Shown here: positions 46,779 to 58,016 of the stretch, in pieces
Layout of the letters: every line of letters begins with the position of its first letter
Numbering within the stretch: the stretch's first letter is position 1
Source of the DNA: Cryptomeria japonica
Lineage: Eukaryota > Streptophyta > Pinopsida > Cupressales > Cupressaceae
Reading direction: 5' to 3'
NCBI RefSeq assembly: GCF_030272615.1
Contig: NC_081409.1
Location: 651,092,468-651,156,467 of the forward strand
DNA length: 64,000 bases
Program-made: the position numbers and the translations under genes
Notes under the pieces: model-generated
What the model saw: only the letters and a program-made list of their open reading frames with translations
Database searches by the model: none
What the model was told of the DNA's origin: nothing

Positions 46779-48971
46779 TAGCTAATCCTCCTATTCTAAT
46801 GCCAGCTATGTTGGACAAACCTTTCTTTCTGTATATTTCTGCCTCATCCCATGTTTTAGCAGCAGTGTTAGTGCAATGCAATGATGAAGGTAGAGAAAGA
46901 GAAGTCTATTACATCAACTGTACTTTGAGAGAGTATGAAACCCGATATTCTGTTGTGGAAAAACAATGCTTAGCCCCTGTCTTCGCAACTTAGAAGCTGA
47001 GAAATTACATCCTTCATGAAGAAATATGGGTCATTACTAAAAATGATGTCCTCAAGCACATCTTGGCAAAGTCTGACCTCTTAGGAAGGCTAACCAAATG
47101 GTTAATGTTTCTCTCTGAGTTTGACCTACAGTTCATAACTTAAAAGTCAATCAAAGGGCAGGTCATTGCTGATCGTTTGGCTGGCACTCCCTCAAATAAA
47201 TATTTTCCCACCTTAGATCTCTTCCCTGATGAAGATGTTTTGATCATTGACTATGACTCTGTATGGGACATATATTTTGACGATTGGAGGTCTCAAATTG
47301 GCTCAGGCATAGGTGTGGTTTTTGTCTCACCCGAAGGAAAGCCAGTTCCTCTCTCTTTTCGTTTGGAATATCACTGTACCAATAACATTGTTGAGTATGA
47401 GGATTTGATTGCAAGACTTTGTGTCATGATTTCCATGGGTGTGAAGCATCCATATCCATGGGGATATTGATCTTATTATAAACCAAGTGACAGGTGCTTA
47501 TTGTGTTAAGGGATTGAAGTTATCTAAGTATAAGGATTTGATATTGACCATACTAAAGAAACTCACTACTTACATGATCGATAGCATCTCATAGAGGGAA
47601 AATTATCATGTGGATGAAATGGTAAACACTTATTCCCTTGTAGGCCCAGACATTGGTCAGGAAGAATACCACTTTGTGGTACAAGTCTTCCGCTCTTTGG
47701 CCATATCTGATCAAAATCAATTCGATAGCCTTATGTAATCCCATGTCGATTTGGGAGAATGGTTTTCACACATCTTCAATTATCTAAAGACCATAATTTT
47801 TCTTGATGATGCCATCAAAAGTTTGCGTGTGTAGATTCAGAAGTTGGACACTCGATATATTATCTTATCTAATGTGCTTTATAGGAGATCCTACAATAGT
47901 CTTCTTTTGTGTTGTCTAACAAAAGCCAAGATCCCCCTTGCCCTTCAGGATGCCCATTTAGGCTCTGGAGGTGGGAATTTCAGAGGAAAATCTATGATAC
48001 ACAAACTGATCCACATGGGGTACTATTAGCAAATGATGGAACAAGATTCCTTTGCCTTTGTCAAAAATTTCCCCTAATATCAACATCATAGCAACTTGAT
48101 TTGATTCCCTACACATGAGCTCCGTAGTCAGGTCTCCCCATGGCCTTTTTAGACTTGGAGATTGGAAATCATTAGCAACATATATCCCCCTTCATCTAAG
48201 GGTAACATCTTCATTATCACTACTACAAATTACTTCATGAAGTGGGTTGAGGCAGTGTCGCTGAGATCAACTACCGCTGATATGGTTTGTGGCTTCATCA
48301 TAGATGATATCATTTCTCAATTCGGCTTGCTTGCTACCCTTGTTTTTATAATGGTACACCTTTTAAGAACAAGGAGGTTAAGCAGTTTCTTGAAAATTTT
48401 CACATTCAACACCACTTCTCTACACCTTACTATCTACAATCTAATGGTCAACCGGAAGCATCTAACAAGACTATTGAATAGGTCTTACGTAAGACCATTA
48501 CTAAACATGGTAAAGATTGGCATGTGCAGTTAGTATATGTGTTATGAGCCTATCGCACGATTGTTTGTACGGCTACAAGAACAATACCCTATAACCTTGT
48601 GTATGATGCTAACACTATTATGCCTCCTGAATTGGAGATCCCCTCTTTGCGGGTCTCCTTAAAAGGGGTTATTGATGATGATTCCAATCGCACTCTTCAT
48701 TTGAATCAACTTGAGTTGTTATATGAGTGTCGCTTAAAACCCCTTCAACATCTTCAAGCTTATAAAAAATCTCTATCTAAATAGTATAACCAAAGTGTGC
48801 TACCCCAGACCTTTAAGATAGGTGACCTAGTTCTTTATGAGAACCAAAGAAACATTAACGTGGCACCTGAACAAAAAAGGAAATTTAGCCCAAATTGGTT
48901 AGGTTCGTACATTGTTACCTCTACTTATGGTTCTGGTGCCCATGGTTTATCAATGTTGCAGACCTACATAG
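46779..48971 (+). pseudogene. pol: T1 RNase H, second RNase H and integrase
   Basis: Continuing RT after C3, RNase H reads LANPPILMPAMLDKPFFLYIS to KCLAPVFAT (46779-46993) and VITKNDVLKHIL. A second RNase H-like domain (WDIYFDDWRSQIGSGIGVVF, SPEGKPVPLSF and CTNNIVEYEDLIARL, about 47265-47430) follows; this extra domain is typical of the Tat group. Then a zinc-binding integrase N-terminus (about 47840-48030), the core (VEAVSLRSTTADMVCGFIIDDI, about 48245-48310) and a C-terminal GPY/F-like part (48797-48971, KFSPNWLGSYIV) are seen. Several frameshifts and TAG stops are present. The frame is cut at 48976 by G4. Confidence 0.85.
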
Positions 48972-48976
48972 ATACT

Positions 48977-50144
48977 TGTTGGCATATTTTTGATGTTTAT
49001 GTTGTGATTGTCATTGATGGACACACACTTGTATTGACATCGCCTTTATATGTGTGAGCTAGAGCTCAACCAATATTTGTTCCAACTGGTATGTTGTATT
49101 CTAGTCTTTAGACTATTGGTGATTTTGCAGAATGTGTTTCCCGGTCTAAAGCGGCATGTCGACCCCAAGCAGTTCGCAGATCTCAAGTGATACAAGGGAG
49201 CAAAGCGGCATAACATATTTCTTACCAGTCTTCATTTTTGTCAAACCGGCAACCGGTATTTTGTATGAACCGGTAATACTCTGTGATGAGTTACCAACCG
49301 ACATTTTGTGATGAGTTACCAATCCACCGATTGTTTGACAGTGCCAACACACTGAGAGTGCTTTTTGTGTCATGTTACTAAGTATGTCTAGATTCATTGA
49401 ACCTAGGAAATTGTAATGTAATCCTATTGGACTGACATGAAATCAGATTCCTTTAAAAGGACATCATGTCTAGGATTTTATGTTGTTGTGGAAAAGGGTT
49501 TATGTTGTGACTAGGGTGTAAGGTGGTTGTTGAGTTGTTGTAAGAGCGATCTTATCTGAGAAGATCAAGTTGTAACTAAGTGAGAGATAGAGGCGACTGA
49601 AGTAATGCTGGAATGCATTAATTGTGAGCAATACTGGATCTAATCAAGAAGTTTGTGCTATTAGATAGATCAAACACTTGTTGATTACTCACATCTTTGA
49701 CAAATTTGTAACCCTTAACCGGGTAGGCCCAAAAGCCTTTTGTAAAATCCTCTAACAAGGTGGTTCACCTCTATGAATCTAAAATCCTCTAGCAAGGTAG
49801 TTTTTAATCGGACTGATCTCCTAACAGAGATTGAGATTCCTAACAGGATTTGTTCTGGTGAAGAACATTGTAAGACCTTAACCGGTCTGGTTTCTATTCT
49901 ATAGATAGTGACTTGTGAGTTCCATCTCACTGTGGTTTTTCCAAATTGGGTTTCCATGTCAAATATCTTGTGTTATGGTTGTATTGCTTTTGTGGGTGAA
50001 TGCTTTATTTTCATTTTGGTTTACATGTGTGATAATCGGTCTGTCTGTTAAACTGTTTTACCGGTTTATCTTCAGACTGTTTAAGTGTTTAAGTATAGAG
50101 ATTTTTGGCATACTAATTCACCCCCCCCCTCTTAGTATTCATCA
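48977..50144 (+). repeat. 5' LTR of G4
   Basis: 1,168 bp from TGTTGGCATATT to TATTCATCA. Hairpin arms ATACTAA (50110-50116) and TTAGTAT (50132-50138) surround the C-run. Confidence 0.92.
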
Positions 50145-50158
50145 ATTGGTATCAAACC
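50145..50158 (+). other. G4 primer binding site
   Basis: ATTGGTATCAAACC follows the LTR. It matches the initiator-Met site except in GAGC, changed to AAAC. Confidence 0.75.
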
Positions 50159-50194
50159 CTACCTTTCTATAAGTTTAACCACTTGGAAAGAGAT

Positions 50195-51469
50195 ATGGGG
50201 GAATACACCTTGAGGGAACTTACTCAACGGCTTACTCACTCTAAGCAAGCCTATGATGATCTTATGGTCAAATACAAGGCATCTCAAGCAAAAAGGAGGG
50301 AACATGCACAGAAGTTGATAGAGCTATCTAAAAATAGTTCTTAAGATGAAGCAAATATGGAAGCCATGATTGCAGAAGTAAATAAGCTAAATGATTCAAA
50401 CTCTAATCTGAGAAAGGTGTTGGAAGGACCTACTATCCAGTTTAGTCAAGAGCTTGAGAATCGGAGGAAAGCTGAAGATCTGGTAAAGGACATAGATCAT
50501 GAGATCTCCAAGTTGAAACAAGAGATTAGTGCACTGACTGCTCACCTAAATGAGAGAAAAATGGAAAAAGGAGTACAAGATGAACTGAACATAGCCATCT
50601 CTGAAAATGCAAGCCTAGTGGAGACAAATACTGCTATTTCCAAAGAACTCTCTAAGTCAAAGGAAATACTTGCTAAGTTTAGCAAAAGTACTATCAAGCT
50701 AGAGCAAAAGCTTGAGTCATCTAGACCGGTAAAGAATACCAATGGACTTGGTTTCTCTGGACATGAGGAAGGAGAATCCTTAGGAACAAATGTTGAAGCA
50801 TCAAAGAAGCAACTGGCTCTCAAAGGAAAAGGTAAGCAAAAATTCAAACCTGTTTGCTTTAACTGTCTTAAAGAAGGACACACTCCCAATGTATGTAGGA
50901 GCAAAGCCTACAATAATTTTCCTTACTTTATCAACAATGTACCTAGATCCAATAAGTTCAATGGTCATTGTTATGCATGCAACAAGTTTGGGCATAGAGC
51001 ATCTGAATGCAGGTCTATCATGAACAATGTCGGAAGATATCCTTAGAGGACCCAAGGAGCTAGTCTAGAATCTTTTGTGAACTGGAACTCAAACCAGTTT
51101 AATTCTTACAATTATTAGTCAAGAAATAATGGTTATCAACCGGCAACCAGATGGAGAGAAAACTATTGGATTTGTCATGGACATGGTCACACTGCTGCTA
51201 CATGCAGAGGGAAGAATGGAAACATGAACAATGGACCTTGGAGAGCACCTGGATTGGTTTGCTATCACTGCAACAAACCGGGTCACATTGCAAGATTCTC
51301 CAGAAGTAGAAAGAGTATATCTGATGATATATTGATCACTCGGGAAGGAGAAATTGATGTTGAAACAGTTCAAGCGGACATGAACAAAACCTGGAGGAAG
51401 AAACCAACAATGTTGGAAGAGGAACCGGTTTCTGCACCTAGTGTGGAAATATCAGAACTGACAAACTAA
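50195..51469 (+). pseudogene. gag: G4 gag: coiled coil plus four CCHC knuckles
   Basis: 425 codons in one frame. It starts MGEYTLRELTQRL at 50195. Residues 10-185 are a charged coiled coil (AMIAEVNKLNDSNSNLRK and so on). Four knuckles follow: CFNCLKEGHTPNVC and CYACNKFGHRASEC intact, one with the first Cys changed to Tyr (YWICHGHGHTAATC), and CYHCNKPGHIARFS with the last Cys lost. Stops are TAA at 50342-50344, TAG at 51044-51046 and TAG at 51116-51118; there are no indels. No copia capsid domain is seen. A GGGGGAG cassette occurs 17 bp after the stop (51486-51492). Confidence 0.82.
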
Positions 51470-51596
51470 GCTCCAAAGAGGCTTAGGGGGAGCAAATGGC
51501 AAAATGTTTGTGAACCCCCAATTACACCTGTAAAAGACCTTAACCGGTATGTGATACCTGTCACTTGGCAGAAGATCGGAAATGGTAAAAAGGCAA

Positions 51597-51656
51597 ATTA
51601 GGGTTTACGCCCTAATAGAGGAGCATTAATGGCAGTAGGTGAGAGACATGTATAAA
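51597..51656 (+). promoter_or_regulatory. G4 inter-ORF inverted repeat and TATA-like box
   Basis: ATTAGGG (51597-51603) and CCCTAAT (51610-51616) form a perfect 7-bp inverted repeat. TATAAA is at 51651-51656. Removing S2, the box lies about 275 bp before the ORF2 ATG, further than in G1-G3. The stem sequence differs from G1-G3 although the arrangement is alike. Confidence 0.4.
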
Positions 51657-51896
51657 ATCATATTTCAAATCATTTCTCACTATCTGTTTTCAAGCGAAGA
51701 AAAGTTTTTCAAAGTGCAGAGCAAAGAAAAGGCGATTTGAGCTAAGATTTCAAGAAATTGACAAGTCTTGAAGGAGATTCAAATTCAGTTTGTAAATGGT
51801 CGTGGAGAACACAAAGCAGTGATTTGGCAACCAATGGAGAGTGGAGTGAAGTAGAATCAGGAAGCCCTAAATTCGCATTTTAAAGGTGTAGACATA

Positions 51897-53335
51897 TAAA
51901 AATGACCATCTTCCTAAATGAATATTTTATGTTCATTTTTCTATTTAATTAAATCCAGTTTAATTAAATTATTCACATTCTTCTATTTAATTAAGTAAAT
52001 CACTTGATTAAATTCATTATACCATTTAATGAATAAATCATTTTATTCAATTAAATCCCCCTAGCCACTTTTAATTAAATTCAAATTTAATTAAATAGTT
52101 ATCCTAAATTGAATAAATCAAATTTATTTAATTGCAACCAAATTGAATGAAAATCAAATAATTCAATTAAATCCTATTATCCCTACATCCACTTGCAAAA
52201 ACCCAAACCCCTTCCTAAACCCTTCTAAAATCTTCTAATCGATTCTAATTAACATAACCCCCCTCTAAACTTTGTCACATCCCTAAGCAAAGGGAGGTCA
52301 CTTCTCAAATGGCCCAAAGTCTTGGATAACCATTGAAGGTTTTCAACCTTCAACCACCAAAACCCCCAAAGTCTTTGAAAACCATTGAAGGCTTCCAACC
52401 TTCAACCACTTAATCCCCAAAGTCTCCAATAACCATTAATGGTTATTTCAAACCCTCCCACATGGTTAAAACATTTGTTTTGACTCAACCTCTATCCAAC
52501 CCAAGGGTCTCATCAGGTCATTAATGCTTTGACCATGATTATCTCTTAATCATTTGCACAAAGGCTTATCTTTGGATTAGATCCTAATTCATTGGGTAAA
52601 CCTAACTTAGACTTGACCCTTAGCCTTTAGATAACCATGAGGTCTCCTCAGGCCTTTAATGCCTCCAACCTCTTCTTTCAACCCAATCTGGTGTGGACAT
52701 TTGTCACTATTTCATTGGTGCCAATTGTGCACATGGATCCCCAACTTTCAAACCTGGCCCTTGATTAAACCTTTCAATCTTGACCATCCATTGCCCTGTT
52801 TGTGCTATAAATAGAACTCTCATTCCTCCATTTTTAACAATCATCATCTTTCAAATTTGAAGCATTATACTTATGCTCAAATACTCTCAAGCTTTTTCAT
52901 CATCCTTATGCTCTTCATTTAGCCTCTTTTAGATCAAATATGCATGTTTAGATTACCTTCTTTATCATTTAGCTCGATTATAGACTAAATATAGTATGCT
53001 AGGATAGTATTCATACTAATCTTGTCATCTTATAGTTAGTTTATTGCATTTTAGCATCATACATAGCTTACAACACATCTCATACTAAAATCAATCAAAA
53101 GCATCTCTCGTTCTCATATTTGCCATCCCTAAACCATTTTGCTCAGTGATCTGAGAGCAAAAACATTGGTTTGAGGGACATTGTGAGATAGAGAACCATG
53201 GGACCCTCCTTGGGAAGCTGAGTAACACTACGTTACTCCATAGCTTGCATCAAGAAGTCCTGTGTGTGTGTGTGGACTGGTATATTACATATTTTTCACA
53301 TTTTAAGTTTTATTAATCCATTTTTCCCACATACA
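51897..53335 (+). repeat. S2: solo LTR inserted between G4 gag and ORF2
   Basis: 1,439 bp, TGTAGACATATA to CACATACA, with perfect TSD AAAGG (51892-51896 and 53336-53340). The start and the AT-rich TTAATTAAAT-type first 300 bp resemble the P1/S1 LTR family, and CTATAAATAG near 52805 is a TATA candidate. Removing it restores the spacing seen in the other G copies. A short TG repeat lies near 53261-53271. Confidence 0.88.
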
Positions 53336-53369
53336 AAAGGTATTTTTCATGTTCCTAAAATACTTTACA

Positions 53370-56300
53370 ATGGCTTCCGCATCTCATACCAGTTCTAGTA
53401 CATCCATTGAGTTGGAAAGTTTCATTCAAAGGAAGTCAAAGTATAATGCCTTATCACAAGTTCCGATTGGAGTAATAGTAGAACAGGGAATTTCTGACTA
53501 TATTGATTGCAAAATAGAAGACCTAGGGTCTTTAGCTATTCACACCCAGTTAGGTTTATTTTGCGGCAAGGACAAGAAAATCAAACCGTAATACAGTATC
53601 TTAGAGAAGAAGAAACTCCACAATGTTGTATACTTTCTGGAAGACTTTATAGAGGATCATATTAGGATCATTTTGAGCAGAGTCCATGGTGACAAGATGT
53701 ACCTGGAGAGGATGCATGATATCATGCCACAGGCAATTCATGTAGTCACCAGTTTCTGCAACACAGGGGAAGTGCCAGCCCTAAGAACGGTAAGGAAAAC
53801 GGAAATGGCCAAGCTCACCGGTTCAACAAGTGACTCACGAGGTATGACAGTTAATCCTATCAAGGATGATCTGGTGAGGTACGCCTACATGGTGATAGGC
53901 TACAGAACATTCTCAGCCAGCAGGATTAATTCTGTATCTGCTACAACGGTAAATGTCACTTACCAGATGATTAAAGAGGATGCATCATTTGACTTATGCA
54001 CCGGTATGCAGAGGCAACTCCTATCTAATCTGAAGTTGATTAAATAGGATAATGCACTGAGATTCAAGTTTGAACAACTATTGGCTGGGTTGTTTTTCTA
54101 TTTCCAAGGCTACTTTCCTGGAGTAGGAGATGTCCAGTGGTCTCCTAACCAACCGGTAACCAAGAAGATCAAGGAAAGCATTCAAGCTATCGGAACCAGT
54201 TACCCTAATGTGCTCAACAAATATTTTGATGAGTTCAAAAGGAAGATGAGCCAAAGGATGAGGATCTCAAGTGATATTGTTAAGAAATATGAAGATGACA
54301 TCTGTTTCACCATCCAGGTGGACAAATGCCTAATGAAGGTTGTTGAGCCTAGAATGGAAGAAGTGGAGCCAATGGGCTATGAGGTGATGTATGATATGCT
54401 AGAAGGGTATACCTCAACCCTTATTGCCTCACCTCTTGATCCTAAGGCTAAGAGGACCGTAACCTATCTAGAGAGGATTGCACTGGCCGAGGAACCCTCT
54501 GTTAAGAAAGGAAAAGAAGCGGCAACAAAGAAGGAAAAGGCAGTGCCTGTAGCATCGGCATCGGCTACTACTGCAAATCCAAGAGTGACCAAGCGGTCAC
54601 TTGCAAAGAAGAAACTGGAAGTGGCACCGACAAAAGTCTTTGAAAGAAAAAGAAAGACTAAGTCAAATGAACTAGACTCTGATGAAATGCCAAAGAAGGC
54701 TAGATAGACAAAGAAGGTGAAGAAGAATGAACTGGCAGCATCCGCACCGATAAATATTGATATCTCCTCATACAAACCTTTGACACATTATCAAAGGAAA
54801 ATAAAGAATATTAGGAGAAAATTACTACATGATTTAGTAGATTATTATGATGATTTTAATAGTGAAGAGAAAGATGAAGTACTTCAGGAGATCATTATTT
54901 ATCTGTGTAAAAATGACCGGTCACCATCAGAGATTAAATCTCAGACACTGGATTCTTTATATAGAGCATTAGATAACAAATGGCACATTGCCATTGAAAA
55001 CGAACAAGAGATTAGGGAGAAAGTCTTTGCACAATACTTTCCTGACCTCTCAAACTCAGAATTATTTGATGTTTTGGACCAAAATAAGGGACTCTTCTTC
55101 ACAAGGAGAAGAAGACTCTGGCTGTTAGAGGGGTGAATTGATGATGTTGAAAAAGACACTCATTAGTATATCGATTATGCTATCAATTCTCACAAAGCAC
55201 GTATGGCCAACCTGCAAGTGGAAAAAGAACCAGTCATATCCAAACTGGATGAAGTTTTTGATGAAGAAGGAAACCCGGTTGAACAACCAATCGACACTAT
55301 TGATGTCAATGCCCTAGATGTAGAAGATGTCACTCAAGACATACCTTCTGAGGGAATACAACAGGGGCAACAGGTCGAACAGGGCAGTGAGCAAGCCGAG
55401 GACAGATAAGAAGCGGCTAAGGAAGAGGAAGAAAACAAGAAGGAAGAGGAAAAGAAGAAGAAGGAAGAAGAGGATAAAGAAAAGGAAAAGCAGAAGGAAG
55501 AAGAAAAGAAGAAGAAGGAAGAGGAAGAGAAAGAAGAGGAGAAGAGGAAGGAAGTAGAGAGGAAAAAGAAAGAAGAAGAAGAAGATAAGGAACGAGAAAA
55601 GAAGAAGGAAGTAGAGAAAAAGAAGAAGGAAGAAGCAGACAAGGCAGTGGAAGTGATGAAGAGGACACAGATGGAGACTCTGAAGGCAACCGGGAGTCAA
55701 GCCAAACCGGTTGATATCTCCAGTCCTATCGATCTCCAGTCTGCAAGTGAGTCGGAGCTAATGCAGAGCATCAAGGTTGCTCAAGAGCACCTTGAAATCA
55801 TTCAAAGGAAAAAGGAGCAAGACATAATTCAAGCAGCTATAGACACCCTTACCAGTTTGATCCTCGGTACCAATCTTCCTAATAGTGAATCATCACTAGC
55901 ACAGCTTAAACTACTATGTACTATAGTGGATGATCAGATGTAGAGCCTGGAAGAAGCAGCTAAGGTAAATGTCAAGAAAGAGCATCAAAAGGCTCTTAAC
56001 ATTTCTCTAGTGAAAAAGTTGAATGAACTCAGGTCTAAACTTCTGAAAGACCAAAAGAATATAAGGGACGCTCTGGATGAGGGAAATCTACTGCTAAGCA
56101 AAATCTATCAACCCCATCTATTCTATGATGATGTGCTAGCTCAGAAGCAAAAGCTTCAAACAGACTTGTAGTCTTACTTGAGCACATTTAAGCCACCTTA
56201 TGATTCCTTTGCAACTTATGGGCAAACCATTCACCAGTTTTAGAAACAGTCAGCCAAAATGGAGCAAGAGATCAATACACAGTCTAGAGACTTGCAGGAG

Positions 56301-56504
56301 CTACAACTGGTTTTACTTCCACGTCTGCAAATTCTTCAGAAGTGTTATCTGAACCTAGATGCCTTGACAGTTACGCAAGAGCTGAGCATAGTTGATGCCA
56401 TGGAGGAACAGGTATCCCAGATGCAAACAGAGAAAGAAGTGGCCACCTCCCTACTTGAGTCCTGGTCTCTATCCATGAAACAATTTTTGCAGGACTATAA
56501 ATGA
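53370..56504 (+). pseudogene. G4 ORF2, unknown function, nine in-frame stops and no frameshift
   Basis: 1,045 codons, all in one frame from MASASHTSS at 53370. It is homologous to G1-G3 ORF2: VNPIKDDLVRYAYMVIGY, then NSVS, Y.MI and a D.C pair, then LLSNLKLIK and LLAGLFFYF. A basic segment (VFERKRKTKSNE, MPKKAR; 54640-54705) again resembles a nuclear signal. From 55410 to 55640 runs a Lys/Glu-only low-complexity stretch of about 75 residues. The C-terminus is coiled coil. Stops are TAA at 53589 and 55407, TGA at 55134, and TAG at 54045, 54705, 55164, 55941, 56169 and 56241. No enzyme signature is seen. Confidence 0.8.
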
Positions 56505-56851
56505 GTTTTTGAAAAGTATTATTCATTGTTGTCATAAAATTTTATCATTTTAATATCAAATGGAAACAGGGTTGTTCAACGATACTTTGTCATTGTTGGC
56601 AAAGGGGGAGAAGTACTCTATCTATTTTGGAGAAGAAGAGGGAGAAGTGTTTGGCTTTAAAATTTTGCTATATGCTCTGATATCTCAATGGTTATGCTCT
56701 GTATGCAAAATTGTTATACATTGTATTGTTCGAGGGATAGTGTATATGCTTAGGGGGAGCAATTTTGTTAATGGCATGTTTTTGTTGTAAAACACTTAGA
56801 TGTCAAAAAAAAAAATTCCTAAGTGTTGCCATCAATTCCAAAGGGGGAGAT
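56505..56851 (+). other. G4 3' UTR with three purine cassettes and polypurine tract
   Basis: GGGGGAG at 56604-56610, 56753-56759 and 56843-56849, the last next to the LTR. The open frame 56560-56790 crosses these and looks like chance. Confidence 0.72.
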
Positions 56852-58016
56852 TGTTGGCATATTTTTTATGTTTATGTTGTGATTATCATTGATGGACACA
56901 CACTTGTATTGAGATCCCCTTTATATGTATGAGCTAGAGCTCAACCAGTATTTGTTCCAACCGGTATGTTGTATTCTGGTCTTTAGACTATTGGTGATTT
57001 TGCAGAATGTGTTTCCCGGTCTGAAGTGGCATGTCGACCCCAAGCAGTTCGTAGATCTCAAGCGGTACGAGAGAGCAAAGCGACATAACACATTCTTACC
57101 AGTCTTCATTTTTGTCAAACCGGCAACCGGTATTTTGTATAAACCAGTAATACTCTATGATGAGTTACCAGTCGGCATTTTGTGATGAGTTACCAATCCA
57201 CCAATTGTTTGACAGTGCTGACACACTGACGATGCTTTTTGTGTCATGTTATTGAGTATGTCTAGATTCATTGAACCTAGGAAATTGTAATGTAATCCTT
57301 TTGGATAGACATGAAATCAAATTCCTTTAAAAGGACATCATGTCTAGGGTTTTAGGTTGTTGCGGAAAAGGGTTTATGTTGTGACTAGGGTTTAAGGTGG
57401 TTGTTGAGTTGTTGTAAGAGCGATCTTATCTGAGAAGATCAAGTTGTAACTGAGTGAGAGATAGAGGAGACTGAAGTAATGCTGGAATGCATTAACTGTG
57501 ACCAATACTGGATCTAATCAAGTAGTTTGTGCTATTAGATAGATCAAACACTTGTTGATTACTCACTTCTTTGACAAGTCTGTAGCCCTTAACCGGGTAG
57601 GCCCAAAAGCCTTTTGTAAAATCCTCTAACAAGGTGGTTCACCTCTGTGAATCTAAAATCCTCTAGCAAGGTAGTATTTAATCGAACTTATCTCCTAACA
57701 GAGATTGAGATTCCTAACAGGATCTATTCTAGTGAAGAACATTGTAAGACCTTAACCGGTCTGGTTTCTATTCTGCAGATAGTGACTTGTGAGTTCCATC
57801 TCACCATGGTTTTTCCTAGTTGGGTTTCCACATCAAATATCTTGTGTTATGGTTGTATTGCTTTTGTGCGTGAATGCTTTATTTGCATTTTGGTTTGCAA
57901 GTGTGATAACCGGTCTATCTGTTAAACTATTTTACTGGTTTATCTTCAAACTGTTTAAGTGTTTAAGTATAGAGATTTTTGGCATACTAATTCACCCCCC
58001 CTCTTAGTATTCATCA
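56852..58016 (+). repeat. 3' LTR of G4
   Basis: 1,165 bp from TGTTGGCATATT to TATTCATCA. Hairpin arms are at 57984-57990 and 58004-58010. By eye it differs from the 5' LTR at scattered sites only. Confidence 0.92.

Larger units (their letters stand above)
48977..58016 (+). mobile_element. G4: divergent full-length gag + ORF2 element
   Basis: 9,040 bp including solo LTR S2, with TSD ATACT at 48972-48976 and 58017-58021. The LTRs (1,168 and 1,165 bp) differ in sequence from those of G1-G3 but share TGTTGGCAT at the start and the C-rich terminal hairpin. The gag, ORF2 and polypurine order is the same, again without pol. It defines a second subfamily of the same plan. Confidence 0.92.

Noticed and set aside
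55314-55700. Minus-strand Phe/Leu/Ser-rich ORFs opposite the G4 ORF2
   Set aside because: They are the complement of a Lys/Glu-rich codon run on the coding strand; not membrane proteins.
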